Of a stretch of 64,000 nt of DNA, positions 17,302 through 26,036 are shown in pieces; position 1 is the first letter of the stretch, and the number at the start of each line of letters is the position of its first letter. This DNA comes from an uncultured Sunxiuqinia sp. (GTDB lineage Bacteria > Bacteroidota > Bacteroidia > Bacteroidales > Prolixibacteraceae). A program made the position numbers and the translations under genes. A model generated the notes under the pieces. It saw nothing but the letters and a program-made list of their open reading frames with translations. It ran no database searches and was not told where the DNA came from. The stretch covers positions 62,001-126,000 of the forward strand of contig NZ_CANLZV010000011.1 in assembly GCF_947495665.1 (NCBI RefSeq), given 5' to 3'.

Positions 17302-18126
17302 ATGTCCAGCCAATTTGTATTAATTGACAACCAGTTTTCCCTGGCTTCAGACCAGCAGCTCACGCTCAGCCTGCTTGAGAATTTGCTTTTTAAAGAACAT
17401 TTTCGCGCTATTCGCAGTCACCTGCCCTTTTGGAACAAACAGTTGGAGTTGATTCATCTGAAATTCAAACTGCTAAACGAACCTCTTCCCGATATGTTAA
17501 AGGAGGATGGCAAGGAGCTCAAAAGACAAATCGAACGCACCTTGATCAAAAACAAACTATTTCGAGGCGCCCACATTCAGGTTTATTTTTTTCGCAAGAA
17601 CCAACACATTTCCCTCCTTATAAAAACAGAGACGACCAACAAACCTGATGAAAGCCTGAACTCGAATGGATTAACCATTGACATCTTCGACAAAATCAGA
17701 AAATCCTGTTCAACGCTCTCGGCCCTGGACTTCGGCTCGGCGCCATTCTGGGAAATTGTAAAGTCAGCTCAAACACCTCCTGCAACTGATGAGCTGCTCC
17801 TATTGAATGCGGAAGACTGCATTCTGGAAGCTCCCGGAAAGAACATTTATGCTTTAATTGGAAATACCTTATTAACACCAGCCCCTAAGTCCGGAGCTTA
17901 CATTGACCCCAGTCAGCACCTTCTGCCAATTATTTGCGAAAAAATGGGATTAGAAATGCTGGCTGTTGAACGCTTGAAAAAAGAAATTCTCTTCCAGGCC
18001 GAGGAGCTTTTTCTGGTCAGCGTTCTTCATGGCATTGAATGGGTGAAAGCGTTCCGGCACAAACGCTACTTCAATAAAACGACCAAACAAATTCATCAGG
18101 AGTTTAATAAACTACAACTAGTTTAA
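17302..18126 (+). CDS. Class IV aminotransferase-fold protein, probably lacking the catalytic lysine
   Basis: A 274-residue protein with the layout of aminodeoxychorismate lyase/branched-chain aminotransferase: N-terminal alpha/beta domain, then CxxLEAPGKNIYAL and LTPAPKSGAYIDPSQH, matching the family's TEGxxxNIF and TPPxxxGxLPGITR blocks. Several key residues look altered. Where the family has the PLP-binding lysine before the LxxL stretch, this protein reads CSTLSAL at residues 136-142. The N-terminal HxxR motif reads HLPFW, and the arginine of PGITR is absent. A non-catalytic or PLP-independent role is therefore possible. Its 3' end overlaps the convergent YqgE gene by 9 bp. The alignment was made by eye. 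Confidence 0.6.
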   Translation: MSSQFVLIDNQFSLASDQQLTLSLLENLLFKEHFRAIRSHLPFWNKQLELIHLKFKLLNEPLPDMLKEDGKELKRQIERTLIKNKLFRGAHIQVYFFRKNQHISLLIKTETTNKPDESLNSNGLTIDIFDKIRKSCSTLSALDFGSAPFWEIVKSAQTPPATDELLLLNAEDCILEAPGKNIYALIGNTLLTPAPKSGAYIDPSQHLLPIICEKMGLEMLAVERLKKEILFQAEELFLVSVLHGIEWVKAFRHKRYFNKTTKQIHQEFNKLQLV

Positions 18127-18711
18127 GGAAGGATTTTCAGGAAAATGCTCCCACAGCATGTACTTTCCACCTATTTCGCGCACCGCCCGCACCCACATAT
18201 CGTTGGTTTTCCGATCGGCCATGACCAGTTCTTCTTCAACTTCAGTCACCAACCAGGAATTCTCGGCAAGCTCTTCCTCCAACTGGCCACTATCCCAACC
18301 CGAATATCCTAAAAAGAAACGGATCTGTTCGGGCAGAACCAAGCCATCGCGAATTAACCGCTTAAGTTCTTCAAAATCTCCGCCCCAATACATGTTATCT
18401 TTCACATGAATACTGCCCGGAATAAGCTCACCCAAACAGTGAACAAAATACACGGTATCCGTACTAACCGGGCCACCAATATAGACTTCCGCATCGAAAT
18501 CAGGCAGGTCTCCAAAGATTTCGCTAATAGGAAAGTCGATCTTTTTATTCAGGATAAAACCAATAGCTCCTTTGTCACTATGTGCCACCAATAAAACGAT
18601 GGCGCGATTAAAATAACTGCCAGGCAAAAAGGGTTCTGCAATCAGAATGCGTCCTTTTTCAGGAGCCACATGATTGGTTTCAATTCGGAATATATTGGTA
18701 TCCAGATTCAT
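18118..18711 (-). CDS. YqgE/AlgH family protein (UPF0301)
   Basis: A 197-residue protein of the AlgH/YqgE family. The diagnostic opening KGRILIAEPFLPGSYFNRAIVLLVAHSDKGAIGFILN lies at about residues 19-54, and IGGPVSTDTVYFVH and LGYSGWDSGQLEEEL follow. Members are cytoplasmic proteins of unresolved function, once linked to alginate regulation. The chain is complete and of usual length. It is convergent with, and overlaps by 9 bp, the class IV aminotransferase-like gene. Confidence 0.9.
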   Translation of the reverse strand: MNLDTNIFRIETNHVAPEKGRILIAEPFLPGSYFNRAIVLLVAHSDKGAIGFILNKKIDFPISEIFGDLPDFDAEVYIGGPVSTDTVYFVHCLGELIPGSIHVKDNMYWGGDFEELKRLIRDGLVLPEQIRFFLGYSGWDSGQLEEELAENSWLVTEVEEELVMADRKTNDMWVRAVREIGGKYMLWEHFPENPSLN

Positions 18712-18863
18712 AATTGCCTTATTTCTTAATCAATTTAAAAAAAAACAAGCACTTATCAAACACGTTCAGGGGATTGATTCTAAATTAGGGTAATTTTAGT
18801 GAGTTATGCTCAACAGCCTGCCAACTAAGCAACACATGCTGTGCATACTTAAATGGGAAGGGC

Positions 18864-19166
18864 TTAATCTTCTTCTACAATCAGGAAAACATCTTCATTT
18901 TCCTTTTTCATTAAAAACTCTTCGCGGGCAAACTTTTCAAGGTTAGTCAAATTGGTCTGCAGCTCTTTAATTTTTCGCCGATCCGAGATGATCTTCCGCT
19001 TCAAATAAGCCTCTTGTTCAATAAGCTGAACCAGCTTGCGCTTATTCTGCAAGTGTTGCAACAAGCTATTCTCGGTAAAAAAACCAACCCATAAAACAAA
19101 CACTACCAGGGCAATCCAATACTGTGTTGGTAACTTAGACCAGATAACTGACAACATGTTTTTCAT
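18864..19166 (-). CDS. FtsB/DivIC-type septum formation initiator
   Basis: A 100-residue bitopic protein: short cytoplasmic start, one membrane segment near residues 16-32 (YWIALVVFVLWVGFF), then a coiled coil of charged heptads (about 40-80) and the characteristic end LEKFAREEFLMKKENEDVFLI. This order matches FtsB/DivIC, which links FtsL and FtsQ in the divisome. It lies alone downstream of pruA, from which it is separated by a strong terminator hairpin, so it should have its own promoter; I could not pick one out. Confidence 0.85.
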   Translation of the reverse strand: MKNMLSVIWSKLPTQYWIALVVFVLWVGFFTENSLLQHLQNKRKLVQLIEQEAYLKRKIISDRRKIKELQTNLTNLEKFAREEFLMKKENEDVFLIVEED

Positions 19167-19206
19167 TCATCGCTTTTTTCTACTAACAAAAGTAAGGCAT
19201 ATTCAC

Positions 19207-19243
19207 CCTAAAAAAAAGGAGATGAAAAAAAATCATCTCCTTT
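19207..19243 (-). terminator. Rho-independent terminator of pruA
   Basis: An 11-bp perfect stem (AAAGGAGATGA at 19215-19225 with TCATCTCCTTT at 19233-19243) is followed on the minus strand by a run of T residues. It lies just past the pruA stop. Confidence 0.85.
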
Positions 19244-19264
19244 GTACGGTTAAAATCCTTGCCT

Positions 19265-20902
19265 TTATTTTTCGTCTGGCAAAAAGTTCGGATACATGTA
19301 ATCATGTGGCGGCACAAAATTTTCCTTAATGGTACGAATAGATGTCCAGCGTAGGAAATTGAAAACCGACCCGGCTTTATCGTCCGTACCCGACCCCCTG
19401 GCCCCGCCGAAGGGTTGCTGCCCAACAACGGCTCCCGTTGGTTTATCATTGATGTAGAAATTACCGGCTGCATTCTCCAACCGCCTGGTGATCTTCTCAA
19501 TATTGTATCGATCCTGCGAAATCACCGCTCCGGTCAATGCATAAATAGAGGTGTTATCCAAGATGGTTAAGGTTTCATCCATCTTGGCATCTTCGTAAAC
19601 ATAAACCGTTAACACCGGCCCAAATAACTCTTCAACCATGGTCGTATAATCCGGAGTTTTGGCCTGAATAATGGTCGGCTCAATAAAGTAGCCCTTCGAC
19701 TTATCGTAGTTTCCACCAAAGATGACTTCCGCATCCGCATCTTCCTTTGCACGGTCAATAAAACCGGCCAGCTTATCAAATGAAGCTTCGTCAATAACGG
19801 CATTAACGAAGTTGGTAAAATCCTCGGGTGGTCCCATTTTAATGGTAGCCAACACCTTTCCAACGCGCTTTTTAACATCAGCCCAAATACTCTTTGGAAT
19901 ATAACAGCGTGAAGCCGCCGAGCATTTCTGCCCCTGATATTCAAAAGCTCCCCGAACCATGGCAATAGCCAAGGCCTGACGATCCGCGGTATTGTCTGCG
20001 AAAATGAAATCCTTACCTCCTGTTTCTCCTACAATGCGCGGATAGGACTTGTATTTATAAATGTTTTCGCCAATGGTCTTCCAAATACTTTGAAAAACAC
20101 CCGTAGAGCCTGTGAAGTGAATCCCGGCAAATTCAGGATGCTCAAACACGACCTTGGCAGCAACCGGCCCGGATACATACACCAGGTTGATAACTCCGTC
20201 CGGCAGACCTGCCTCTTTAAAAACTTCCATGATCACTGCAGCCGAATACACGGCAGTTTTGGAAGGTTTCCATACGGCAACGTTTCCCATCATGGCCGGA
20301 GCCGCAGGCAAATTACCTGCGATAGCCGTAAAGTTAAACGGGGTCAAGGCGAAGACAAAGCCTTCCAAGGGGCGAAATTCATTGTAGTTCCAGATTCCCG
20401 GCGCAGACTCGGGTTGCATCTTATAAATATCAGTCATGCATTTTACACCAAAACGTAAAAAATCAGACAACTCACAAGCGGCATCAATTTCAGCCTGAAA
20501 GGCATTTTTTGACTGTCCCAACATGGTCGCTGCATTCAATTTGTCACGGTAAGGACCAGCAATCAAATCAGCCGCTTTCAGAAAAATGGAAGCCCGGTGC
20601 TGCCATCCCAACGAAGCCCAATTAGCTTTGGCGTCCAAGGCAGTATCAATAGCCATTTGCACATGCGACTCATCGCCCTGATAATAATATCCCAAGGTAT
20701 GTTTTATGTCATGTGGCGGTGCAATCCGAATCCGGCGGTCAGTGGTAACTTCTTTCCCTCCAATTACCATTGGAAGTTCGACTTCTACATTTCGCAGCTC
20801 CGCAATTTTTGCTTTTAGCGAAGCCCTTTCCGGAGAACCCGGAGCGTAACTTTTAACCGGTTCGTTTTTGGCTACCGGCACATTAAAAAAACCTTTTGGC
20901 AT
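19265..20902 (-). CDS. pruA: 1-pyrroline-5-carboxylate (L-glutamate gamma-semialdehyde) dehydrogenase
   Basis: A 545-residue aldehyde dehydrogenase of the long P5CDH group. The NAD-binding and catalytic parts are clear: FALTPFNFTAIAGN near residue 184, WKPSKTA near 211, FTGSTGVF near 263, catalytic Glu293 in GETGGKDF and catalytic Cys327 in GQKCSAASR. It oxidises glutamate semialdehyde to glutamate in proline and arginine breakdown. No proline dehydrogenase gene is in the window, so this is the stand-alone form usual for Bacteroidota rather than the PutA fusion. It ends at a strong terminator and is divergent from the membrane kinase gene. Confidence 0.92.
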   Translation of the reverse strand: MPKGFFNVPVAKNEPVKSYAPGSPERASLKAKIAELRNVEVELPMVIGGKEVTTDRRIRIAPPHDIKHTLGYYYQGDESHVQMAIDTALDAKANWASLGWQHRASIFLKAADLIAGPYRDKLNAATMLGQSKNAFQAEIDAACELSDFLRFGVKCMTDIYKMQPESAPGIWNYNEFRPLEGFVFALTPFNFTAIAGNLPAAPAMMGNVAVWKPSKTAVYSAAVIMEVFKEAGLPDGVINLVYVSGPVAAKVVFEHPEFAGIHFTGSTGVFQSIWKTIGENIYKYKSYPRIVGETGGKDFIFADNTADRQALAIAMVRGAFEYQGQKCSAASRCYIPKSIWADVKKRVGKVLATIKMGPPEDFTNFVNAVIDEASFDKLAGFIDRAKEDADAEVIFGGNYDKSKGYFIEPTIIQAKTPDYTTMVEELFGPVLTVYVYEDAKMDETLTILDNTSIYALTGAVISQDRYNIEKITRRLENAAGNFYINDKPTGAVVGQQPFGGARGSGTDDKAGSVFNFLRWTSIRTIKENFVPPHDYMYPNFLPDEK

Positions 20903-21023
20903 AACTTTTTCGCTTTAATTTCCGTTTGTATTTGCTTCTCAAACAAATCTATAGAATCAGAAAGAGCTTTTTACTAATAAAAATCAGTTTTAAAAAAAGA
21001 GCCAAGTATATCCGCTGTAAACC

Positions 21024-21053
21024 TTGTTAACACTTAAAAATTACTATATTTAG
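21024..21053 (+). promoter_or_regulatory. Candidate promoter of the membrane sensor kinase
   Basis: TTG at 21024-21026 and TATATTTA at 21045-21052 are 18 bp apart and lie about 30 bp upstream of the kinase ATG. One position of the -7 box departs from TAnnTTTG. Confidence 0.3.
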
Positions 21054-21081
21054 TCCGATTTAAAAACGGTAGCTATTTTTC

Positions 21082-23172
21082 ATGCTTAAAGCAATTTATC
21101 ACTTCATCACAAAACCCTACCTCCTTGATTCAGGAGAAGATAAGCGCAAAGTAATTGGCCTTCACATTCTGCTAACACTTGGGCTAATTTACGGATTAAT
21201 TGATTTGACTTTTTCCTTAACCGGCTACCAGATTAACGAATGTATTCCGGGAGATGCCGCGCTGATCATCCTCAATATCATTGGACTTTATTGTTTACGC
21301 AATGCCCGTCCGCGATGTGCCGTGAACACTATTTTTCTGTTTCCTGTTGTCATTTACTTTTTTTTCATCTCGGTACAGTATGCCATTCTCCCCATAAAAA
21401 ACACCATCCCTTACACGGTATGGGCCTTAATCCCAGGCTTTCTTTTTCTGCTCCTTTTTAGCCAAAAAAGCGAGCAAAAGCTTCTCACGTACCTGGGCAT
21501 CAGCCTGGTCACCGTTGTTTTTCATTTATACCAGGCCGACAGGCTGTTAGATGCCACCGGGGTGTACTGGCCTACCCAGGAGTTAATTTTGAATCCGCTA
21601 ATCATTATCCTATTGGCTTTTACCGCTACCTTTCTGGTTGCCATCAGCTACGAACTAAACCTGAAAGAATTGCGCACGAAGGTTTTGGAGACCGATCAAC
21701 AGATTAATAAAACGGTCAAATCATTTCAACAAGGCGTGTTGCTCATGCAGTTGCGGGAAGACGAAATGAAGAATCCCACCGGGTTGAAAATCCTGAAGAC
21801 AAACCCGGCTTTTCAAAAGATGTTCAACGTCAGCTCGCGCGAGCTTCACCGGATTGACGCAGAAGTGGTTTTTCCCAAAGTCTTTCGCGACTCCTTCGAC
21901 TGGAACAACTACTACCTGCACACCAAAAGCAGGCAGCGCACCGAAATTTACATTGAACACCTTGACAAATGGTTTGAAATTTACTCGCTGCAACCCGCAG
22001 CAAACCAAATTGCCACCATTTTTTACGACATCACAAACCAGCGTCAGCTAATTGGTTCGCTACAGGAAAGCCGAAAACGCTACAAAGTGTTACTGGAAGC
22101 CATTCCCGACATCTTTTTCATCATAGACAAAGACGGGCTATATGTCGACTTTGTCATCAAGGAGTCGGAGCTCATTCAAATCAATCCCGATGATATTGTA
22201 GGCAATTCCATTTTTGAAGTAGGTTTTTCAGAAAAAATGTCGCGCAAAATCTTTCAATGCATTCAGGATGCCATCAACCGCGACAGCATTGAAACCATCG
22301 AATATGCGCTGGAGGTTGAAAAAGGAACTGCCATGTTTGAAATGCGCATTGCCCGTCTGGACGACAATTCAGTTATCTCCATTGCCCGCGATATTACCAA
22401 ACGTAAAATTGCCGAAATCAGGCTCGAAGAAGCCAAGCTAAAAGCAGAAGAAGCCGATCAGCTAAAATCAGCTTTCCTGGCCAACATCTCCCACGAAATT
22501 CGCACCCCGATGAATGCCATCATCGGTTTTTCAAAAATGATTGGATCTCCGGACTTTGATCAGGAAGAAAAAAATCGCTTCATCGACATCATTACCAGCA
22601 ATGGCAAACTGTTGATGGAAATGATAAACGACATGATCAGTTTGTCGAAAATAGAAAGCCACCAGGTAACCGTCAAGGAAAGCTTTTGCAAAATCAACGA
22701 TCTGATGGTTGAGCTCTACCGCGAATACAGCTTTGATCTGGCCTCGAAACCCATTCGCCTAAAACTGAGCAACCAAAATGCCAACCCGAGGTTCGGGGTA
22801 ACTACCGACCGGTACCTTCTTAACGAAATCATTCAAAAGCTACTGGACAATGCGGTCAAGTTCACCAACGAGGGGGAAATTGAATTTGGCTACAAACTAA
22901 TCGGGAAAGACCAGCTTCAGTTTTTTGTAAAAGACACCGGCATTGGAATCGATGAGGAGCAAGTTCAACGCATTTTTGAGCGTTTCCACCAAATTGATAA
23001 TAAGACAACCCGCAAATACGAAGGCTCCGGACTTGGACTGGCCATTGCCCAACACTACACCGTTTTGCTGGGAGGTAAAGTTGAAGTACAATCAGAGATC
23101 AATAAGGGCTCAACATTTTATTTCAGCATTCCCTTCAAAAACGGAGATGGCACCTTGCAAGTGGTTCGCTAA
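21082..23172 (+). CDS. Membrane-bound PAS sensor histidine kinase
   Basis: A 696-residue sensor kinase. The N-terminal 200 residues hold about six hydrophobic segments (for instance VVIYFFFISVQYAIL and PLIIILLAFTATFLVAI), then two PAS-like domains (about 205-325 and 335-440), HisKA with ISHEIRTP (phospho-acceptor His471), and HATPase with the N-box LLDNAVKF, DTGIGID and GSGLGLAI. Unlike the cytoplasmic kinase at 8686 it has no receiver, so it needs a separate response regulator, which is not adjacent. The 6TM module resembles integral membrane sensor domains of unknown ligand. Its stop overlaps the convergent DUF5103 gene by 4 bp. Confidence 0.88.
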   Translation: MLKAIYHFITKPYLLDSGEDKRKVIGLHILLTLGLIYGLIDLTFSLTGYQINECIPGDAALIILNIIGLYCLRNARPRCAVNTIFLFPVVIYFFFISVQYAILPIKNTIPYTVWALIPGFLFLLLFSQKSEQKLLTYLGISLVTVVFHLYQADRLLDATGVYWPTQELILNPLIIILLAFTATFLVAISYELNLKELRTKVLETDQQINKTVKSFQQGVLLMQLREDEMKNPTGLKILKTNPAFQKMFNVSSRELHRIDAEVVFPKVFRDSFDWNNYYLHTKSRQRTEIYIEHLDKWFEIYSLQPAANQIATIFYDITNQRQLIGSLQESRKRYKVLLEAIPDIFFIIDKDGLYVDFVIKESELIQINPDDIVGNSIFEVGFSEKMSRKIFQCIQDAINRDSIETIEYALEVEKGTAMFEMRIARLDDNSVISIARDITKRKIAEIRLEEAKLKAEEADQLKSAFLANISHEIRTPMNAIIGFSKMIGSPDFDQEEKNRFIDIITSNGKLLMEMINDMISLSKIESHQVTVKESFCKINDLMVELYREYSFDLASKPIRLKLSNQNANPRFGVTTDRYLLNEIIQKLLDNAVKFTNEGEIEFGYKLIGKDQLQFFVKDTGIGIDEEQVQRIFERFHQIDNKTTRKYEGSGLGLAIAQHYTVLLGGKVEVQSEINKGSTFYFSIPFKNGDGTLQVVR

Positions 23173-24452
23173 AAATCAACATTCAAAATCTGGTAACCAA
23201 CCAATTCGTCGTACCGACCGGACATGCCCCTGTAATAAACAAAAATCTGGTATTCGTTTTCCGTTTCGTAATGCGAACCTTCAATCACCGAAGCATCGGC
23301 CTTTTGCGCTCCCTGGGGTACATACACATATTGGTAATTGTAATAGCCTTGCTTTAGCAACAAGCTTAATTCGTAGGCCGATTGTTCGTAATTCCAACTC
23401 ATTTCATTGCTTTTATTAGCTGTCCAGCCAGTTAAAGCCCCCATCACATTAACGGTTCCGCCAACCAGCTGCGCCTCCAGTGGCAAGGTGAAATGCACAA
23501 AATAATAATCACACTCGGTATCATAATCATCCACCCGGTCCTGGCTTTCAACCACAAAGTTTCCATTCATCTCCTTGTAGCCAAAATACTTTTGATTCGA
23601 TCGTACTTCATCGGTCATCAGGGTTACGTGATAATACGGTCGGAAGAAATCAATTGCTGCCACGTTTTCGCCATTGTACCTTCGGGAGCGAATATCGAAA
23701 TAGCGAAATTCGTTTCCACCCGGAAAAACATTTTCCCGATCGTAATCATAAACCAATTCTTTTTCCCGAATAAACAAAGGTTTTAAGTCGCGGACGGCGG
23801 AATCCCAACGCCGGTTTTGCATGACCACCACCTTAATTTCCTCCCGAGGATCAATCAGGTTCAGATTTTCATGATAAATGGTAAAGTCAACTTCCTGATT
23901 GTCGCCTTTAAACGGGTCAAAAGTCGCTCGTTTCACCACACCACTTACCCGGACCCTGGGTTGTATCACCTGAAAGCGATGGGTTAAAACCAGCTTTTCC
24001 CGATCCTGATCTTCATAAATCACCAAGGCGTAATTTCCCGACTTGGTAATCCGAACCTCCTCATTAGGAACCTGAATCAGGTAATTGATATATGTCATCG
24101 TTGTATTAAAACTAAAAGCATAGTCTTCCACCGGATTTTCATAAAACCCTTCCAAATAATCGCTCTGTAAAAGGAACGATTCCTGCCAATTGGCATCACA
24201 GTGAACGATGGTGTAATAATAGCTTTGCACCTCCCCCTGAAGATCGTCAAATTTGAAGACAAGACTACCTTCAGTACCAAGCTCGTAGATCGGATGACTC
24301 AACTCGAAACCCGCACGAAAAGCTTGCACCGTCTTGATTTTATCACTGAACACGGCATCCTGATAATGGTATTCACTTCCATTTTGTGCGGAAGAATTTA
24401 ATGTAAAAATAACGCATGCTTTTAGGAGTAAAAACCGAAGAAAAGGGCTCAT
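23169..24452 (-). CDS. Type IX secretion system plug protein (DUF5103)
   Basis: A 427-residue secreted protein; the ATG at 24452 gives a good signal peptide (MSPFLRFLLLKACVIFTLNSSAQ, in two parts charged then hydrophobic, cleaved after SAQ), whereas the longer frame begins with TTG. The mature part is rich in aromatic beta strands: QSYYYTIVHCDANW near residue 80, GYYNYQYVY near 375, and an ending GYQILNVDF. These are the features of the DUF5103 family, whose structurally characterised member plugs the SprA translocon of the T9SS in the outer membrane. It is therefore a phylum marker. It is monocistronic and convergent with the membrane kinase. Confidence 0.85.
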   Translation of the reverse strand: MSPFLRFLLLKACVIFTLNSSAQNGSEYHYQDAVFSDKIKTVQAFRAGFELSHPIYELGTEGSLVFKFDDLQGEVQSYYYTIVHCDANWQESFLLQSDYLEGFYENPVEDYAFSFNTTMTYINYLIQVPNEEVRITKSGNYALVIYEDQDREKLVLTHRFQVIQPRVRVSGVVKRATFDPFKGDNQEVDFTIYHENLNLIDPREEIKVVVMQNRRWDSAVRDLKPLFIREKELVYDYDRENVFPGGNEFRYFDIRSRRYNGENVAAIDFFRPYYHVTLMTDEVRSNQKYFGYKEMNGNFVVESQDRVDDYDTECDYYFVHFTLPLEAQLVGGTVNVMGALTGWTANKSNEMSWNYEQSAYELSLLLKQGYYNYQYVYVPQGAQKADASVIEGSHYETENEYQIFVYYRGMSGRYDELVGYQILNVDF

Positions 24453-24583
24453 TTGTTTTATCTTTATCAGGCTAGATTGAACATTACAGGCGAAAAACAA
24501 CTTACGATCATTCCAATCGCATAAAACAGCAACGAACGGACGTATTTAAATATTTCAATTCGTATAAGTTTATATAGCAAAGA

Positions 24584-24614
24584 TTGTGAAAAGTTTTTTA
24601 AATACGTACTTTTG
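24584..24614 (+). promoter_or_regulatory. Promoter of the nqr operon
   Basis: TTG at 24584-24586 and TACTTTTG at 24607-24614 are 20 bp apart, the expected -33/-7 geometry of Bacteroidota. The nqrA ATG follows 35 bp later. This is the best promoter match in the window. Confidence 0.6.
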
Positions 24615-24648
24615 CCTGCCTAAATAATAACTACAACAAGGGATTACA

Positions 24649-26001
24649 ATGTCAAAGCATTTTAAAATGAAACGCGGATTCAACATCCGGTTGAAAGGAG
24701 CTGCCCAAGCGGTTCTGGAGGATGCTCCCGCACCAAAATCAGTTGCCGTAAAGCCGACTGATTTTCCAGGCTTAACTCCGAAATTAAGTGTGAAAGCTGA
24801 TGCCCAGGTTAAAGCTGGTGATGCCCTCTTCTTCGACAAATACAATCCTGAGATTTTATTTACTTCTCCTGTCAGTGGAACCGTTCAGGCGGTGGTGCGC
24901 GGAGAACGCCGTAAAGTTTTAGAGATTGTTGTTGAACCTGATGGAAAAAATGAGCACTGTGAATTCACCAAGGCTGATCCATCCAAGCTATCTCGTGAAG
25001 AGGTTCGTGACCAACTTCTAAAAAGTGGTTTGTGGCCATTCATCAAGCAACGGCCCTACGGCGTGCTGGCCAAACCAGCAGATGTTCCGGGTAACATTGT
25101 TATTTCGGCTTTCGACTCAGCACCACTCGCTCCTGATTATGAGTTCTTGTTTTCGAAAGAAAAATCGGCACTCCAAACAGGAATTGATGCGATCAGCAAG
25201 CTAACAGAAGGCAAAGTTTACTTAGGACTTGCTCCGGCGCAAGCCTCGGGTGTTTTTGCGTCATTGAAAAATGTGGAGACAAACACATTCAGTGGTCCGC
25301 ACCCGGCAGGTAATGTTGGTGTTCAAATCAGCAAAGTTTGTCCGATCGGAAAAACAGATCTTGTGTGGACACTTACCCCACAGGCACTTGTTTTTATTGG
25401 GCGATTATTCGAAACCGGCAAAGTTGATTTCAGCAAAACCATTGCCTTAACAGGTTCTGAAGTCAAAGCCCCTAAATACCTCAAAACAATCCACGGAGCG
25501 CGGATTGGAGACTTGGTTAAAGAACAAACCCAAGGCGATGTCAAAGAACGCATCATCAGCGGGAACGTACTTACCGGAACTAAAGTAGAGCAAGATGGTT
25601 ACCTGGGTTATTTCGACCAGCAACTTACGGTTATCCCCGAAGGCGATGACTACGAGTTTATGGGTTGGGCCGCACCGGGTGTTGATAAATTCTCGGCCAG
25701 CAAAACCTTCTTTTCAAAACTTCTTCCGAAAAAGGAATATGTACTGAATGCCAATCTTCACGGAGGAGAGCGCGCTTTTGTTGTTTCCGGACAATATGAG
25801 AAGTTCCTTCCGATGGATATTCTGCCGGTACACCTGTTAAAAGCCATTCTGGTTAATGACATTGACAAGATGGAACAACTCGGAATCTACGAGGTGGTAG
25901 AAGAAGACCTGGCCTTGTGTGAATATGCATGTACCTCCAAAATTAAAGTACAGGACATTTTGCGCGAAGGAATTAATTCGATGATTAAAGAATTAGGATA
26001 A
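24649..26001 (+). CDS. nqrA: Na+-translocating NADH:quinone reductase subunit A
   Basis: A 450-residue peripheral subunit of Na+-NQR, the respiratory complex that couples NADH oxidation by quinone to sodium export. The N-terminus MSKHFKMKRGFNIRLKGAA and the block LFFDKYNPEILFTSPVSGTV are typical of NqrA, as is the C-terminal DLALCEYACTSKIKVQDILREGI. It opens a six-gene operon with short gaps and a strong upstream promoter. NqrA binds quinone but carries no redox cofactor in the family. Complete and of normal length. Confidence 0.97.
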   Translation: MSKHFKMKRGFNIRLKGAAQAVLEDAPAPKSVAVKPTDFPGLTPKLSVKADAQVKAGDALFFDKYNPEILFTSPVSGTVQAVVRGERRKVLEIVVEPDGKNEHCEFTKADPSKLSREEVRDQLLKSGLWPFIKQRPYGVLAKPADVPGNIVISAFDSAPLAPDYEFLFSKEKSALQTGIDAISKLTEGKVYLGLAPAQASGVFASLKNVETNTFSGPHPAGNVGVQISKVCPIGKTDLVWTLTPQALVFIGRLFETGKVDFSKTIALTGSEVKAPKYLKTIHGARIGDLVKEQTQGDVKERIISGNVLTGTKVEQDGYLGYFDQQLTVIPEGDDYEFMGWAAPGVDKFSASKTFFSKLLPKKEYVLNANLHGGERAFVVSGQYEKFLPMDILPVHLLKAILVNDIDKMEQLGIYEVVEEDLALCEYACTSKIKVQDILREGINSMIKELG

Positions 26002-26036
26002 CCATTCTGGTTGCTTGAAACAAAACAGATAATTCA

